A stretch of 64,000 bases of DNA from Agroathelia rolfsii. Taxonomy: Eukaryota > Basidiomycota > Agaricomycetes > Amylocorticiales > Amylocorticiaceae. Where the stretch lies: assembly GCA_018343915.1 (NCBI GenBank), contig JABRWF010000001.1, forward strand, positions 1,240,001 to 1,304,000. The letters run 5' to 3'. Shown piece by piece: positions 21,594 through 33,000 of this stretch (position 1 is the stretch's first letter; every line of letters starts with the position of its first letter). The notes beneath the pieces were generated by a model. That model saw nothing but the letters and a program-made list of their open reading frames with translations, was not told the origin of the DNA and searched no databases. The translations under genes and the position numbers were made by a program.

Positions 21594-22149
21594 ATCCGAG
21601 TCTCTGCAACTATAGCAGCAACAGGGGCTCTACCACATTGACCTGTGGATTTTATACTATATCGATAGCTATTGTCTCCTATTTATGATGAATCAAAGCA
21701 TGTGACTAGCATGCTATTTTTATAACAAAGCAAATCACGCACGTTTAATTGAATTTATTCAACATCCCCTCCACCTCTCCACTATGCGCGGAGCTTTTCA
21801 GAATTCAATGGAGCTATGAAAATATCAAGTTTCGTGCTTTCCAATAAATCTTAGTAATAGCATGACATTTCCTATGCAGGCAAGCATATATTCATTTACA
21901 CATATACATACATAACAGCATAAGACGTCCTCTAGTGCGTGGGTTGCGATCGCCAAATGATGATGAAAGAGCAACTCATGCCTATGGACCCTGAAGTCCG
22001 ACTTGTGAACATGCAAACGGCATTTCCATATTGTTACGAGAGTTTTACGAGAAAATGTTGATTCGGTTTATGTATTACTCGTATAAAAATTTGTCCAGGT
22101 CTTTCAAGTTTCCAATTCGCATTTGTAGATTTGAAGTCCCATTCATCCA
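21594..22149. promoter_or_regulatory. Promoter region of P450-2
   Basis: 556-bp spacer. On the minus strand a TATA-like TATAAAAT lies at 21649-21656, 56-63 bp upstream of the P450-2 start. The surrounding bases (GTGGATTTTATACT on plus) match the same place in the P450-3 promoter (GTGGTTTTATACT). The rest is AT-rich without genes. Confidence 0.5.
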
Positions 22150-24092
22150 TCATCGTTCTTTCACCACGACTTGTAATTGCAGTGTACGGGGTACAGGAAC
22201 AAAAAAGTCATCGCATTCGTCGTCTGCACTGAGCATCCACAAAGTAATATATTTAGCCATTTCTGAATCAAATCAAGGAAATGTACGTACGTTGTTTCAT
22301 GAAGCGAGAATTGAACATGCCGGAAGAGATTACCAAAAATTTTGTATAGCTCGCACCAAGCAAGGCTGACATCAGGGATCATAACGGAATGAGACAAGAT
22401 CGGAGTAGATGCAAATCAGTAGGCAAAATATCACTTACTTTATGCCAAGGCAACTTCTAGGTCCTCGAGAGAAAGATACAAGCGAAGAGTCTAGTTTCTT
22501 TGCTTCGGGTCCAAGCCATCGGTCGGGATTGAATTGATGTGGGTTAGGAAATGTAGAAGGATCGAGGTGAACATATTTCACGCTTGTAGAGACGACGGTC
22601 TTTAATGTGTAAAAATATCAAACACAACCTTTTGAGCAAGTGGATAGTCATGGGAACTTACGCCAGCTGGTACGAGTACACCAGCAATCTCTGTATCATT
22701 CGAGCCAACTACACGATTCTGACCTGAAACTACTCCGAATGATAATCGTAGGGACTCTTTGATCACAGCTGTCTGTGAAGAGAGTAATAAGTTCTTCACA
22801 TAGGAATTGATTTGATGCAGTAAGATTATTACTAGGTAAGGAAGCTTTTCCAATGTCGAAGCTGGCACATCGCGGGATTTGTCGGGCCACGCCTGATCAA
22901 TCTCCTCCAGAAGTCGATCATAAACAGCTTTGTTGCTTATCACATGAAAAAAGCCAACGTTGCATGCATGTCCAGTAGTATCGCTCCCTGCCGCAAGCAG
23001 CGCATGAGCTTCCTGGACCAGCTCTTTGTAGGTGAGCATTTGCTGCTTCCGTTCTGAGGCACTTAGTCCCAATAGATAATGAAATACGGTTTCTCTCTGA
23101 TCGGGGTTGCTGAGAAGACTGGGGTTTGCTAGGATCTCTTCAACCTGCGACGCTATTTGACGCCGAAAATCATATGCAGTACGTATGCTCTCTGGGAATA
23201 GTCGGATGAGACAACCGGGCGGATCCATCATCAAAGGTTGAATGACTGGAATATATTTGAAGATCCAAGCCACACGGAATGATTGAATCATGCTGGCTAG
23301 GAATGGGTACTGAAATCCAGGGGACGTGAGTGCAGGGGGCGAGTAGTTGAAACAAAAAGATGTTATGATCTCAAGGGTCAAGCAGCGAATAGCCATATAG
23401 AGATCAACAGGTGTGTTGTTGACGCCATTAGAAATGAGGCATTGCACGAGCAAGTCAACCTTTGTCAAATGAAGTAAAAATCGCGTTGATTGCTTATGAT
23501 TCACAAGGAAGATACCTTTTCTTGAATTACATGCTCAAGTTGACTTATCGCACGGCGACTAAAGAAAGGAAGAAGGACTTCTCTTCTTCGTTTGGAGGCT
23601 ATTGTATCGCAAAGTCCAACAGAAGATGCCCGCATTCCAAAACAATCGTAGGACCGAGGGTCCTTGGTGAAGTCGCCTCCTGGAGTGTAAATGTCATAAT
23701 AAGCTTGAGGGCTCCGAAAACTCAGCTAGGATCAAGAGCATCGAAAGGTCAGTGAGAACCCTGTATAAGCAATTGAAATGGCTTACTTCGTTTGGTCCAA
23801 TTCTGATGACGTCACCTAATTTGGAAGAAATATAAGTCCAAATGAACCCAGTGTATTCAAGGGTCTCACCATAAATGTCGTGCAAATTTGACCTCTGTTG
23901 GAGGAAGGCGCCGTGTTGGATTACATCGTAGTAAAATCCGTACCATCCGGTTAACGCAGCCAATTTAGGGCCAGGAAAGGAGCTAAGAGGATGATGGTAT
24001 AGGCGCCGATATCCTAAGACGAATACGGACAAGAGAATGCCCAAAAGTAAAGTGTGTACAAGTGAGGTATCAAGATGCAGGTCGCTAAGCAT
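22150..24092 (-). CDS. Cytochrome P450 monooxygenase 3 (tandem paralogue)
   Basis: The start is the ATG at 24092 (MLSDLHLDTSLVHTLLLGIL, membrane anchor); the upstream in-frame extension has no ATG. Hinge HPLSSFPGPKLAALTGWYGF; 29-nt exon 2 encodes DVIRIGPNE. Exon 3 starts LSFRSPQAYYDIYTPGGDF. I-helix LLAAGSDTTGHACNVGF; ExxR KESLRLSFGVVSGQNRVVG; heme loop FSRGPRSCLGIK; C-terminal exons LAWCELYKIFGNLFRHVQF and CDDFFVPVPRTLQLQVVVKER, stop TGA at 22150. Exon/intron positions equal those of P450-2. Intact as read. Last gene of the minus-strand P450 array and head-to-head, across about 1.9 kb, with the methyltransferase pair. Confidence 0.9.
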
Positions 24093-24141
24093 ATCTTGAT
24101 AATTAGGAGAACAATACCGTCTAAGTGGCAATTACTCGTGG

Positions 24142-24148
24142 TTTTATA
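24142..24148 (-). promoter_or_regulatory. TATA box of P450-3
   Basis: TATAAAA on the minus strand, 50 bp upstream of the start codon, in a sequence context shared with the P450-2 promoter. Confidence 0.5.
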
Positions 24149-25421
24149 CTTCATCGGTGATATTGTTTTTCATTCAGGGGGATGCAAGAATGTTGCGAAG
24201 CTAAGCCTATGATAAGACAAATGAGTTAAAATCCTATTGGAGGTATCGACAAACCTCTGTCACATGTACGGTTGGTTGTATTTAATTGCGGGGCTATGAA
24301 AACACGAGTCGATACCATGTGTTCAAATGGTCAAATAGACCTGACTAATAACATAGTGGTTTTGTGTACTAGTGTGTACTGGGCTAATTCGAGCTACATT
24401 ATGGCTTATTATATAAGATAGATAACCACAAACACATGCTATCAGTGGCAGAGTACTCATATTCATCTAGCGTCCGTTTGTTATTATGAGCGTGATGTAA
24501 GAAGCGGCTACAAGGTCCTCAATATAATGGGGCAAAGGCAGAATGGTACCAGAGATACTTAAATGAATGCCTTTTGAGACTATGCTCAGGGGTTCGGCCG
24601 CCAATTCGGGGGGGAGGGGGGGGGGGGAAGTGAAGAGTACCCATTGATGCTCGCTTTGTCTTGCTAACATATACAGCGACTGCCAATGGTTAGTCCTCCC
24701 GGACCGGGAAATAGCATTCCCGTACTGGTAGCCATTGGGAAGACTTGTGTCGCCAAATACGGCAGGGCAGGGCACATTATGTCAGCCTTGTAGTGTGGGG
24801 GGAAGGAAAGGAGCCAAGCCTTAGTAGGGCGGCTTGACTAAGGCCGGCCCCTTTCGAGCAATAGGCCAAGCCAGGGAATGCTCGAGAATAGCTATACCTC
24901 GACACCCCCCAAGACTAAACCTATGCTAGGTATAATATGCGACAGGGAAGCCGGTGGGAGAAAATGTGCTATTGCACAGCTGAGCGAGGACACTGAATGA
25001 GAGTTCAGTGTGAAGGACAGTGACGGCTGTATCAGCGTTCGCTCTCAGAGCGGCGGGGTCTGAACTCGATCCTATGGCTGTGTCTTATTAAAGCCGAAAC
25101 TCAACCTCGCAGGCTCGGAATCGTTTGACGGCAACACCGAGTTCAAGGGATGACACCAATGTTGGCAGAAAGGGCTGACCTTGGCTGGCTGTTGGACTGG
25201 GTCGAGGAGTTTAACCTGTGGGTTGAACCTGCCAGTCCAATAGTCCAATGGTCAAACTGCCGTGGTTTGCGTCATTGTTGTGTAATATTATGGTAGACAA
25301 ATTTTGCTTCCGAAATAATTACATAACTGAGAGGATTCAACAACTCGGAAGAAAATCAATGTTTCAAAGTTACGCGTTTGCAACTTAAGCAACTATGACT
25401 GAAATCATGATTTTGTTAACA
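24149..25421. other. Intergenic between P450 array and methyltransferases
   Basis: No gene recognised. 24600-24628 holds G-rich homopolymer runs. 24780-25140 is a GC-richer block with many short inverted repeats that could be the remnant of a mobile element, but no terminal repeats or coding motifs were found. A perfect 9-bp stem (TTGGACTGG 25192-25200 / CCAGTCCAA 25232-25240) encloses a second near-perfect 8-bp stem (25209-25216 / 25221-25228), a compact two-tier hairpin. Confidence 0.4.
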
Positions 25422-25850
25422 CTATAATAACTGCCGTACCGCAGTCGCACGAGAGGAATAGCGTTCAAGCACCCATATACTGTGACATTCCTCAAGATTA
25501 TAGATGTCATTGATCTCCCATGCCAATGTTACAGCAGGTCTCATAGACTGACCGTTGCTGCACTCACTTGAATCAGAGCCTGAATGGAAGGTGGCCGCGA
25601 CGCTGCGGACTTTTGGAAGGCACAACCTCGGAATCAATTCCGCCAAACAAGGCCGAGTTTACCTCACTCGCAGTCACTGGCACCAGCTCTAATAAGCTGA
25701 TTAACGACAGACTCGGATATTCCTGTAGTCTACCTTGTCTTTATTGCAATCTTGGCTTGTCCAGAGATTGCCTCGGTTTAAAAACTCACCGTCAAATGAT
25801 AACCAGATGGATTTTGTCATCGTACTGGCAACAACATCCGTGTCGGCCAT
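25422..25850 (-). CDS. Possible small protein of unknown function
   Basis: Tentative three-exon model divergent from methyltransferase 1. It starts at 25850 with MADTDVVASTMTKSIWLSFD. A GT-AG intron then joins to GISESVVNQLIRAGASDCE, and a short 41-nt intron to LCLPKVRSVAATFHSGSDSS and on to VLERYSSRATAVRQLL, TAG at 25422. About 106 aa. The peptide reads like real coding sequence, but I recognise no domain, and the second intron is shorter than usual here. It may be a gene fragment. Confidence 0.28.
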
Positions 25851-25994
25851 CGAACTCTTGCGGCCCACACGAGGTACAATGCTAGGCACTAGAAGCAGAT
25901 GCTTTCGGTAACACTTATTGTCCTATGGACCTTTAAATTGGCGAATGGAGCCCCGAACCTGAGCGGCCTGAGCACTTGAGCCTTTACACAAGTC

Positions 25995-27152
25995 ATGTCG
26001 GTGCTTCATAACTACGCTCTCCACCAAAGTTCAGAGGAGGTTCATCGGTGAGGTGTATCCACACAGCTCATAATATGGTGTGCTGAGTAACAGCATCGAC
26101 TATGTAGTCTGGACATACAGCACCGCTATTTCCAAACTGCCTTTGGTTATCGACAAGGCGTTTCACTGCCTCTGAATCCATCTCAGGCGGACACTATCCT
26201 TGACATTGCCACCGGCACTGGGGCGTGGATACTTGATGTTGCTCGAAACCCCGTCATTGCGTCTCGACTGACGTCGTCCACGGATAAATTCCAGCTCCTC
26301 GCATGTGACTTATCTTTAGCTAAGCTCTCACCTGCGCTTACGTCCAGCATATCCAACGCAAAAATCAAAGTATTTGAACAAGATGTCACTCAGCCTTTCC
26401 CGAAAGAACTGCATGGGACGGTCGATGTTGCCCATATGAGCCTTCTTGTGTGGGCGCTTACCCGACAAGGATGGGAAAGGGCGCTCCGAAATATCTATGA
26501 TGTTTTGAGTAAGTAAACTAAGAGACCTCAATGTGATTAAATTTTCATTTCAATCCACAAATTATTTCACAGAACCAGGTGGTCGTCTGATCCTGATGGA
26601 GATGGACTTGACATTCTATGACGCGGGTTCTCAGTCATCGATCTCCATTGATCAACTTCAAAAATACATATCCACTGCGAAAAATGGTTCGACTACTTTA
26701 GACAAGATCAATACACTATTCGCTAGCCAGATCATGCGGAACGATCGAGTACTTGGGTATGACGATTTATTTAAAGCTTCACCGATTAAGCCCGCGATCG
26801 CTCATACACGTTCACCAGCTTATCGCTTCACATACCCACCATCCTCAAGTCTGCATCATTTTCCCTTGTGCACACCAAATCAGTCAAGGCACCCGTCGGG
26901 CGTCTTTGCACGACATTCACTGGACTAGATGGTTCTTCTCTTGCAGAATATGCGGAATTCATGACCGAAAACTTGGAACAGATCTCAGAGACCCTCTTCC
27001 AAAAAGTGACTCCTCCTGATGTCCTAGGAAGCCACCTCAAGGTCACAAAGGAGGAGGAAAAGAAGGTTTTTATTGATGAGTTCCTTCGTTTTTCGAGAAC
27101 AGAGGGAATGTACAGCGTAACAACTGAATGGGTAGCCGAGAAAGTAGCGTAA
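25995..27152 (+). CDS. SAM-dependent methyltransferase 1
   Basis: Class I methyltransferase, 323 aa from four exons: 25995-26047, 26108-26508, 26573-26756, 26819-27152 (972 nt, phases close; three GT-AG introns). Start MSVLHNYALHQSSEEVHR, then RLDIQHRYFQTAFGYR. Motif I of the SAM pocket is ILDIATGTGAWILDVAR; the acidic residue of motif II lies in QLLACDLSLAKLSP; motif post-I/II FEQDVTQPFPKELHGTVDVA; motif III YDVLKPGGRLILMEMDL. The C-terminal half (LCTTFTGLDGSSLAEYAEFM ... TEWVAEKVA) is shared with methyltransferase 2. It looks like the methyltransferases often seen in fungal secondary-metabolite clusters; the substrate is not inferable. Head-to-head with the P450 array. Confidence 0.85.
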
Positions 27153-28004
27153 CAATCATAATCATGTGCAGTATTACAACGTGTATAACAACTGTACGCT
27201 AATCAGCGCCTCTTTGCTCTTTTTTTTTCCATTCTTACAAGATCCCGGATATTAGCGCTGTGAAAACGCGATAGCACTGGAGTTTATTTATGAAGCTCCC
27301 TGTGGTCAGAATAAGTATGGAAACGAATGTCAACAAAAACCAGGAACGATAAGCGCCTATAATCGACGGCCATCGCTCCATCAAATGATTCATTGGTTGT
27401 GTCCGCAACTTAATATTACTCATCATAAACTTGAACAAAACTCGTGGCGACGGACTGCCGTAAGATCTCAAGTCATTGACTGTTGGATATTCCCTTAAAT
27501 TGAATAACACAAACTTGAACAGCTAGAATTGTCCATTCCTGACAGTGGACAGTATTCTAGTATCCTTGAATTGATACCTTTGTAGTAATTCCAAGAGTAA
27601 TCATTTTATTGTAAATTTTGGACTCGGAGTTTAGCACTGTAATGCTCATGATCGATCGTAGTAACGTATGATGTGATTATTTGCATCATGAAAAAATGTG
27701 CTGAAACGGAGCTCTATACAGGAGTCAGATGTCTTCTCAGCTATGTATTTCAGCCTTGGAGCGCCCTTCAGTTGGAAATCTGATTAAAAGATAGAGTGGT
27801 ACTGGTAGTTTTGGCCGGCTGATTCAGATCAAGTGTCACCGGCAGTAGGCTATTTGGTTCCCATGATAAGCACCTTATAAGCCATCTTTTTCTTGTTTTT
27901 GTTTTGTATGAAATCAAGAACAGATGAAGGACCTGGCTTGGAGCATAAAATGACCGATGATACCGAAAAATAAAGCCTCTAGAAATAGTTTGTATTCGGA
28001 TAAG
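27153..28004. other. Intergenic, methyltransferase 1 to truncated LINE
   Basis: AT-rich sequence. No coding region or RNA gene recognised. Confidence 0.5.
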
Positions 28005-28423
28005 TGAGCACGTGAAGACCTCTAGTAACCTCTCCCCCACCTATCCTTGGCACACACAAAGGCCTTACAGCACTCGCAAAGTTTGTGTCAGGCTCAAATG
28101 TTGCCAATGCCTTTGCAAAACTTGCCAGCTCAGCCCCACAATAAAGTATTCTACCAAAAATAGGAACTCCATCTTTACCCCCCCCCTCCTCTAATTTTTC
28201 TCTAATCATATATGTACCCCTCCCCACTTCGTTACCTACCACAACACAACCAGTTGGTTTGTTAACCTTTCCAGTACTTTCGTCACAATAACTATACACC
28301 ACACTTCCCTATACTGCGTAACTTACACTACAGCCCTCGTTGCACCGTAGTTTATTTTTAGTACATGATGCGGTATATAAACGTAATCAAAAAAATTTAA
28401 AAAATGAAAAAATGAACACGTGA
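28005..28423 (+). mobile_element. 5'-truncated LINE copy (3' end of ORF2, 3' UTR, A-rich tail)
   Basis: The body at 28016-28412 is flanked by an 11-bp duplication (TGAGCACGTGA 28005-28015 / TGAACACGTGA 28413-28423, one mismatch). On the plus strand the first 129 nt are open and encode a peptide like the end of a LINE ORF2 (ILGTHKGLTALAKF..., stop TAA 28142-28144). A 3' UTR follows, ending GGTATATAAACGTA and an A-rich tail. The last roughly 100 bp match the insertion at 55297-55411. Truncation from the 5' end, an A-rich tail and target duplication are the signs of a dead-on-arrival LINE insertion. This family differs from the full-length LINE at 10985-16567, whose 3' end is unrelated. Confidence 0.72.
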
Positions 28424-28856
28424 CTAACCTCAGATATCTATTGTGAAGAAAACTGCGAAAATAGCTCCGCTGACTTCAGAAATACGTGATGCCACACCTG
28501 AAGACTCTGTCCCGAGCAAGCCTGAACCACTATAAGCGCCTGCAATACTCGTTTAAGATCAACCAAGCGCGCTTAGTTTCTGATTGTACAATGTGTTTGC
28601 GCACCACAATTTATACTGTTAGCGCCATGAATATCTATGAACACTAATCCCGATAATGATCGCGCTGAATGTCAGGATAACTGACGCCATGCTATCCACA
28701 CGGTTTTTGCCAGTACTTGCGATTTGTTCTGGCTTTTCATAGGTATATAAGATCCATGGACTTTTGCATTAATGCTACCCCAGGCCTCCCCAGTCTCCAG
28801 CTCATAACCAGTTATTCAGTTCTTCATATTTTTTCGAACTAAACTTTACATTTCTC
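28424..28856 (+). promoter_or_regulatory. Promoter region of methyltransferase 2
   Basis: 433 bp with a TATA box (TATATAA, 28744-28750) 107 bp upstream of the start codon. The truncated LINE ends at the left edge of this region. Confidence 0.5.
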
Positions 28857-30010
28857 ATGCCTGATTCAATCCTTCACAACTATCCACTTGACCTAGGTTC
28901 AAATGAAGTCGACCGGTCAGTGTGTTTGCAAGCAAATGCCTGCGCTCGCTTATGAACTTTTATTACTCCACTTCAGTTTGAATAAACAATTCGGATACTT
29001 CCAATCCGTTTGTGGTTATGGAAAAAGTGTAAAACTGCCTCTCGACTCATCCAAAGTAGAGGTGGTCCTTGACATTGCCGCCGGAACTGGAGCTTGGACC
29101 ATCGAGGTTACTCGAGACCCCGTCATTGCGTCCCGTCTGGCTTCGCCCACGGATAATCTCAGACTTCTTGCCTGCGATATTTCTTTAGCCAAGATGTCTC
29201 CTGAGCTCACTTCTGACACCGTCAACCCAAAGATCAAAGTATTCCAGCATGACATCACCCAGCCGTTCCCGCCTGAGATGTATGGCACTGTTGATATTGC
29301 CCATATGAGTCTCCTTTTGTGGGCCTTCACTCAGAAAGGGTGGCAACAGGTGCTTAAGAACATATTCGACGTTTTGAATAAGTCCTCTATCAAAATGTTC
29401 AAGAACCTGAACTTAAGAACATTTTTTTAGAGCCTGGAGGCCGCTTGGTCCTTTTGGAAATGGACCTTACTTTCTACGCAGCAACCTCTGCTCCGTTCAA
29501 GACGATTGATCAACTCCAAGATTATACAATTGCAGCTAGGACAGGATTGAGTATCCTTGATAGGATGAATACGTTATTCTCTAACCAAATCTTGTTCAAC
29601 GATCGTGTATTAGGGTAATGCGTTTATTTCTCATAAGTTGAATATATGCTCTAATTTATGCCGTTATATAACTTATTAGATTGTCATACCGCATGCCATC
29701 CTTCCTTCAGTCTGCGTCATTCTCTACTGTAACTACAAAGACTCACAAGGGGCCATTCGGCCGGCTTTGTATCACACAGCCCGGCCCAGACGGCACATCC
29801 GTTGCCGAGTACTCGGAATTCTTGACGGACGATATCCTTTATATCGCGGATATTTTGATTCAAGAGGCGCTTACTCTTAATGATCCAAGGAGCGATTTGA
29901 AAATCGTTACGGAGGAGGATAAGAAGAATCTGTTTGATGAGTTTTCCCAGTTCGCTAGAGAACATGGAATTTACAGTATTTTAACGGAATGGATTGCACA
30001 GAAGATGTAG
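28857..30010 (+). CDS. SAM-dependent methyltransferase 2 with non-canonical splice donor
   Basis: Tandem paralogue of the preceding methyltransferase. Exons 28857-28915, 28977-29377, 29431-29614, 29680-30010 (975 nt, 324 aa). Exons 2 and 3 have exactly the same lengths (401 and 184 nt) as in copy 1. Start MPDSILHNYPLDLGSNEVDR; motif I VLDIAAGTGAWTIEVTR; motif II LLACDISLAKMSPEL; then FQHDITQPFPPEMYGTVDIA; motif III FDVLKPGGRLVLLEMDLTFY across the second intron. That intron (29378-29430) begins ATAAGT instead of GTAAGT, so a G-to-A change has hit the +1 base; its acceptor TTTTTTTAG is normal. If it is not spliced, translation ends within the intron and motif III is lost. The gene is therefore either a recent pseudogene or uses an AT-AG intron. 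Confidence 0.8.
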
Positions 30011-33000
30011 AGCTATGAAACCTATGTAGCCTTTACAACAAGCACCGAATATAGCCCATGTTTCAAGGATGCCCAAACAAGGTGTTAGAATATATATACA
30101 GCGCCTACACAATATTTTAGTTTTGCAGACGTATTCAGTCCCAAACTTCTGATATTGCTCTCTGGATGTTTTCTGTTGCACTACAAAATGCGTGCAATCT
30201 AAAAACATTGCTCATGGAAAGTTGCCTTGTCCATTTCCTTTTTTTTCTTCCCAGATACATTGTACATTGCGACTCCGCGCACTCCAGGGGTTCAAGTGAC
30301 AAATTGTTCATGTTTCGGTCTTTCCAGCTTTTTTGATTGCACCAGTACTAAGCGCTGATCTTATTTATATACACAGACAAGTAGATGGTACATCAAAATA
30401 GCGAGATAAAATGGCATCCGGCGCTTGACACACTATTGATGGTTCAGAAACAGTGTAATTGAATGAAACCCCCGACCAACAAGGTTCTATTGCCAGGACT
30501 ATCCAGATTGCATTCCTGCTAACTCCTGGCCCATCAATCCTAAAGAGCAATGACAGATGAAACAGTCAATCGTTTATCAATTAGCATGCTTTTTTTTCTT
30601 TTTTTTTTTTCTTTTTTTGCTTACCTCCAGGATTCAGCCACCTCGCCCTATCCATCTTATGGACATTGATTTTGGTATGGTATTCTTCAGACAACGAATG
30701 AGACTCGTCGAGATCCAAGGTGGTAACTTGAACCTCGTGACTAGGCGATTGACGCTCAGACATTCTATTGATAAATTCAATTATAGTGCCGGAAATCCGA
30801 GATAGGTGTACCCTATATAAATATTAGTGGCTATTATACGCACTACGTTGATTCCTCTACGGTGCAGCTATAGCAATGCTTAAAAATACAACTTGAAACA
30901 ACCAACAGAATTTTATTATCTTCACCATTGCACTGGCAAGAGATTATTTTTGTGGACCGGCCGACAGAGGAATATATAAGAGACAACGGATTACAGCACG
31001 TTGTGAAGAGAGAATCAAACTATATTTGTAGCCCAAACCAAAATGTGAGAGGATTGAAATGCAGGGCCGGCCGCTAGAGATTCATAGCAAAATATATTGA
31101 GCTTTATACCTGGCGAAATACAGTGGCAGTCTGACACCCTGGGGCTAAAGTGTATGTTGACCGCAGTCAAACCGTGACCTGTCCATCACTACATTCCAAG
31201 GTGGGTTTGATTCCAACATTGTATCGCTGGCTCGGATATATGAGGAAGCTGTGACCCTAAGCTTTAATCAATACAGAGACTAGATGGCCTCGAACAAAAC
31301 GGGAAGTAAATCGGCTATTTATTTGGCAGTCCAAGACCAATACACACGTTATTCAAGCTCACATCTTTTATACCTTACTTTCTTGCGCTGATTTAACCCA
31401 AGCGTCCAAAAATTTGATAGACCAGTACCAATAAGGACTGTTATTTCCCTACCTATGGATCTGTTGTCTGAAAATGTATACTTGGATGGAGCTCAATGTC
31501 AACATCATTATAATCATCAACAGGTCTACTCAAAACTGGAGACTACACCTAGTTACGAGTGATTTCACTGGCCAGATGGAGCATTGTTAATTTGATTGAT
31601 CATTATCAAGTGATTCCAACAATAGGAAATACGTCAATGGCATATTAATCATTTCATCCGTAGGGTCGTATCTATGTCAGGTGATGTATAATGCAGTATT
31701 ATCATTACAGCCAGTTTTGAAGCTTAAATGTTGATTGTAGCAGGGCAAGTAACGTGAAAGGCTAGATTGCCAAGATTCCCAATAGATGGGCATGTGCTAG
31801 CTATAGTATCTTGTGGCTGAGCTGGGCCCTGATAACCCATATTTTTAAGCATCAATTGGAACTGAGTAGAATGGCACGCAACACCTTGAAGCGATTATGA
31901 TTGAAAGAGGGCCTAGTCAAGTTCGATACTCGAATGATGCTAATATAAGTCAAACCCGAATTAAGCAACCTAAAAACTCCAAGTAGGCAAATAAATAAAC
32001 CTATTGGCCCGAGGTCACCGGTGTGTTCCAAATAATCAATATTCATTAGAAGAGACTAAGAGCCAGGGCTTCTTGGAGTTTGACGATGTTCTAACCCAGT
32101 AGTTAGATCAGTCCCCGATAGGCGTGGCAATCAAGCAGGAAGCAAGACTATAAAGGGAAGAGTCGACCCAATGTTTGACAGAAAAACACGAGTATAACTT
32201 TATTACGGTGCGAGCAAGAAAACAAGCAGGGTGGTTGAATTGAATGAGAAGGCGATTACCTGGAACACTGAGCTTATTCCGTATCGATCATGATCGTTGT
32301 ACCAAAGCATTCTACATCCTTCTCAAGAAAGGAAATGTCTTCGCAGTAATCACAAGCTTCCACTTGATTTCTGGAATGCTGTAAAGGGACTCGGTTCAAA
32401 TAAGAACCGGAGTTGGTGAATCTGACCGTGTACGCACTGGAGGCAACGATGTGGATTCACATCCGTTTTAGAGCATGCTAGCTGTAGAGCCTGAGGGTAG
32501 CCGTGAATTAGAGGGAAGAGCAACCAAGGGATTGGATGTCATACGAATCTGAACTATGGCCAGTTGCTTGGTTGGGGAAGCCAGAAAACCATAATTGACA
32601 CTCCATAAACGTATGCATAAACTTTGAATTACTTCCAAAATGAGTGCACCAAAGCCCCGTCATAAGTGTCTACTTCAGATGACATTCAAAAAACTCAATT
32701 GCCCAGTCGTCTTCTGACCATGATGCACCTAAAGCATATCAAAATTTACCCCGGAGAAAATTAATTATTTCTCGCACCAACCCCAAATCAATCAAGAAAT
32801 GATTATCTCGACCAGTATAAATTTACTGGCAGTTATCATTGTCCTTTGTTGAGCATATCCATACGAAGATGCCATGAGCTTCGACGTGGTGAAAGATGCC
32901 ATGCGCCAAAAAGTCTTACCTTCGACATCACCTCTGATTACTATACACTCGATTGGCTCATATGTACAGCAACGCATCGACGATGCACTGACATACGAGC

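Noticed and set aside
24590..25140. Possible solo LTR of a retrotransposon
   Set aside because: GC-rich with G tracts and short inverted repeats, but no terminal TG...CA pair, target duplication or second copy in the window.
30581..30763. Minus-strand frame beginning MSERQSPSHEVQVTTLDL with a GTAAGC donor
   Set aside because: Good-looking first exon, but candidate second exons either stop at once or are out of phase.
31130..31230. Possible tRNA (sequence GGTTTGATTCCAA resembles a B box)
   Set aside because: No matching A box, acceptor stem or cloverleaf could be found around it.
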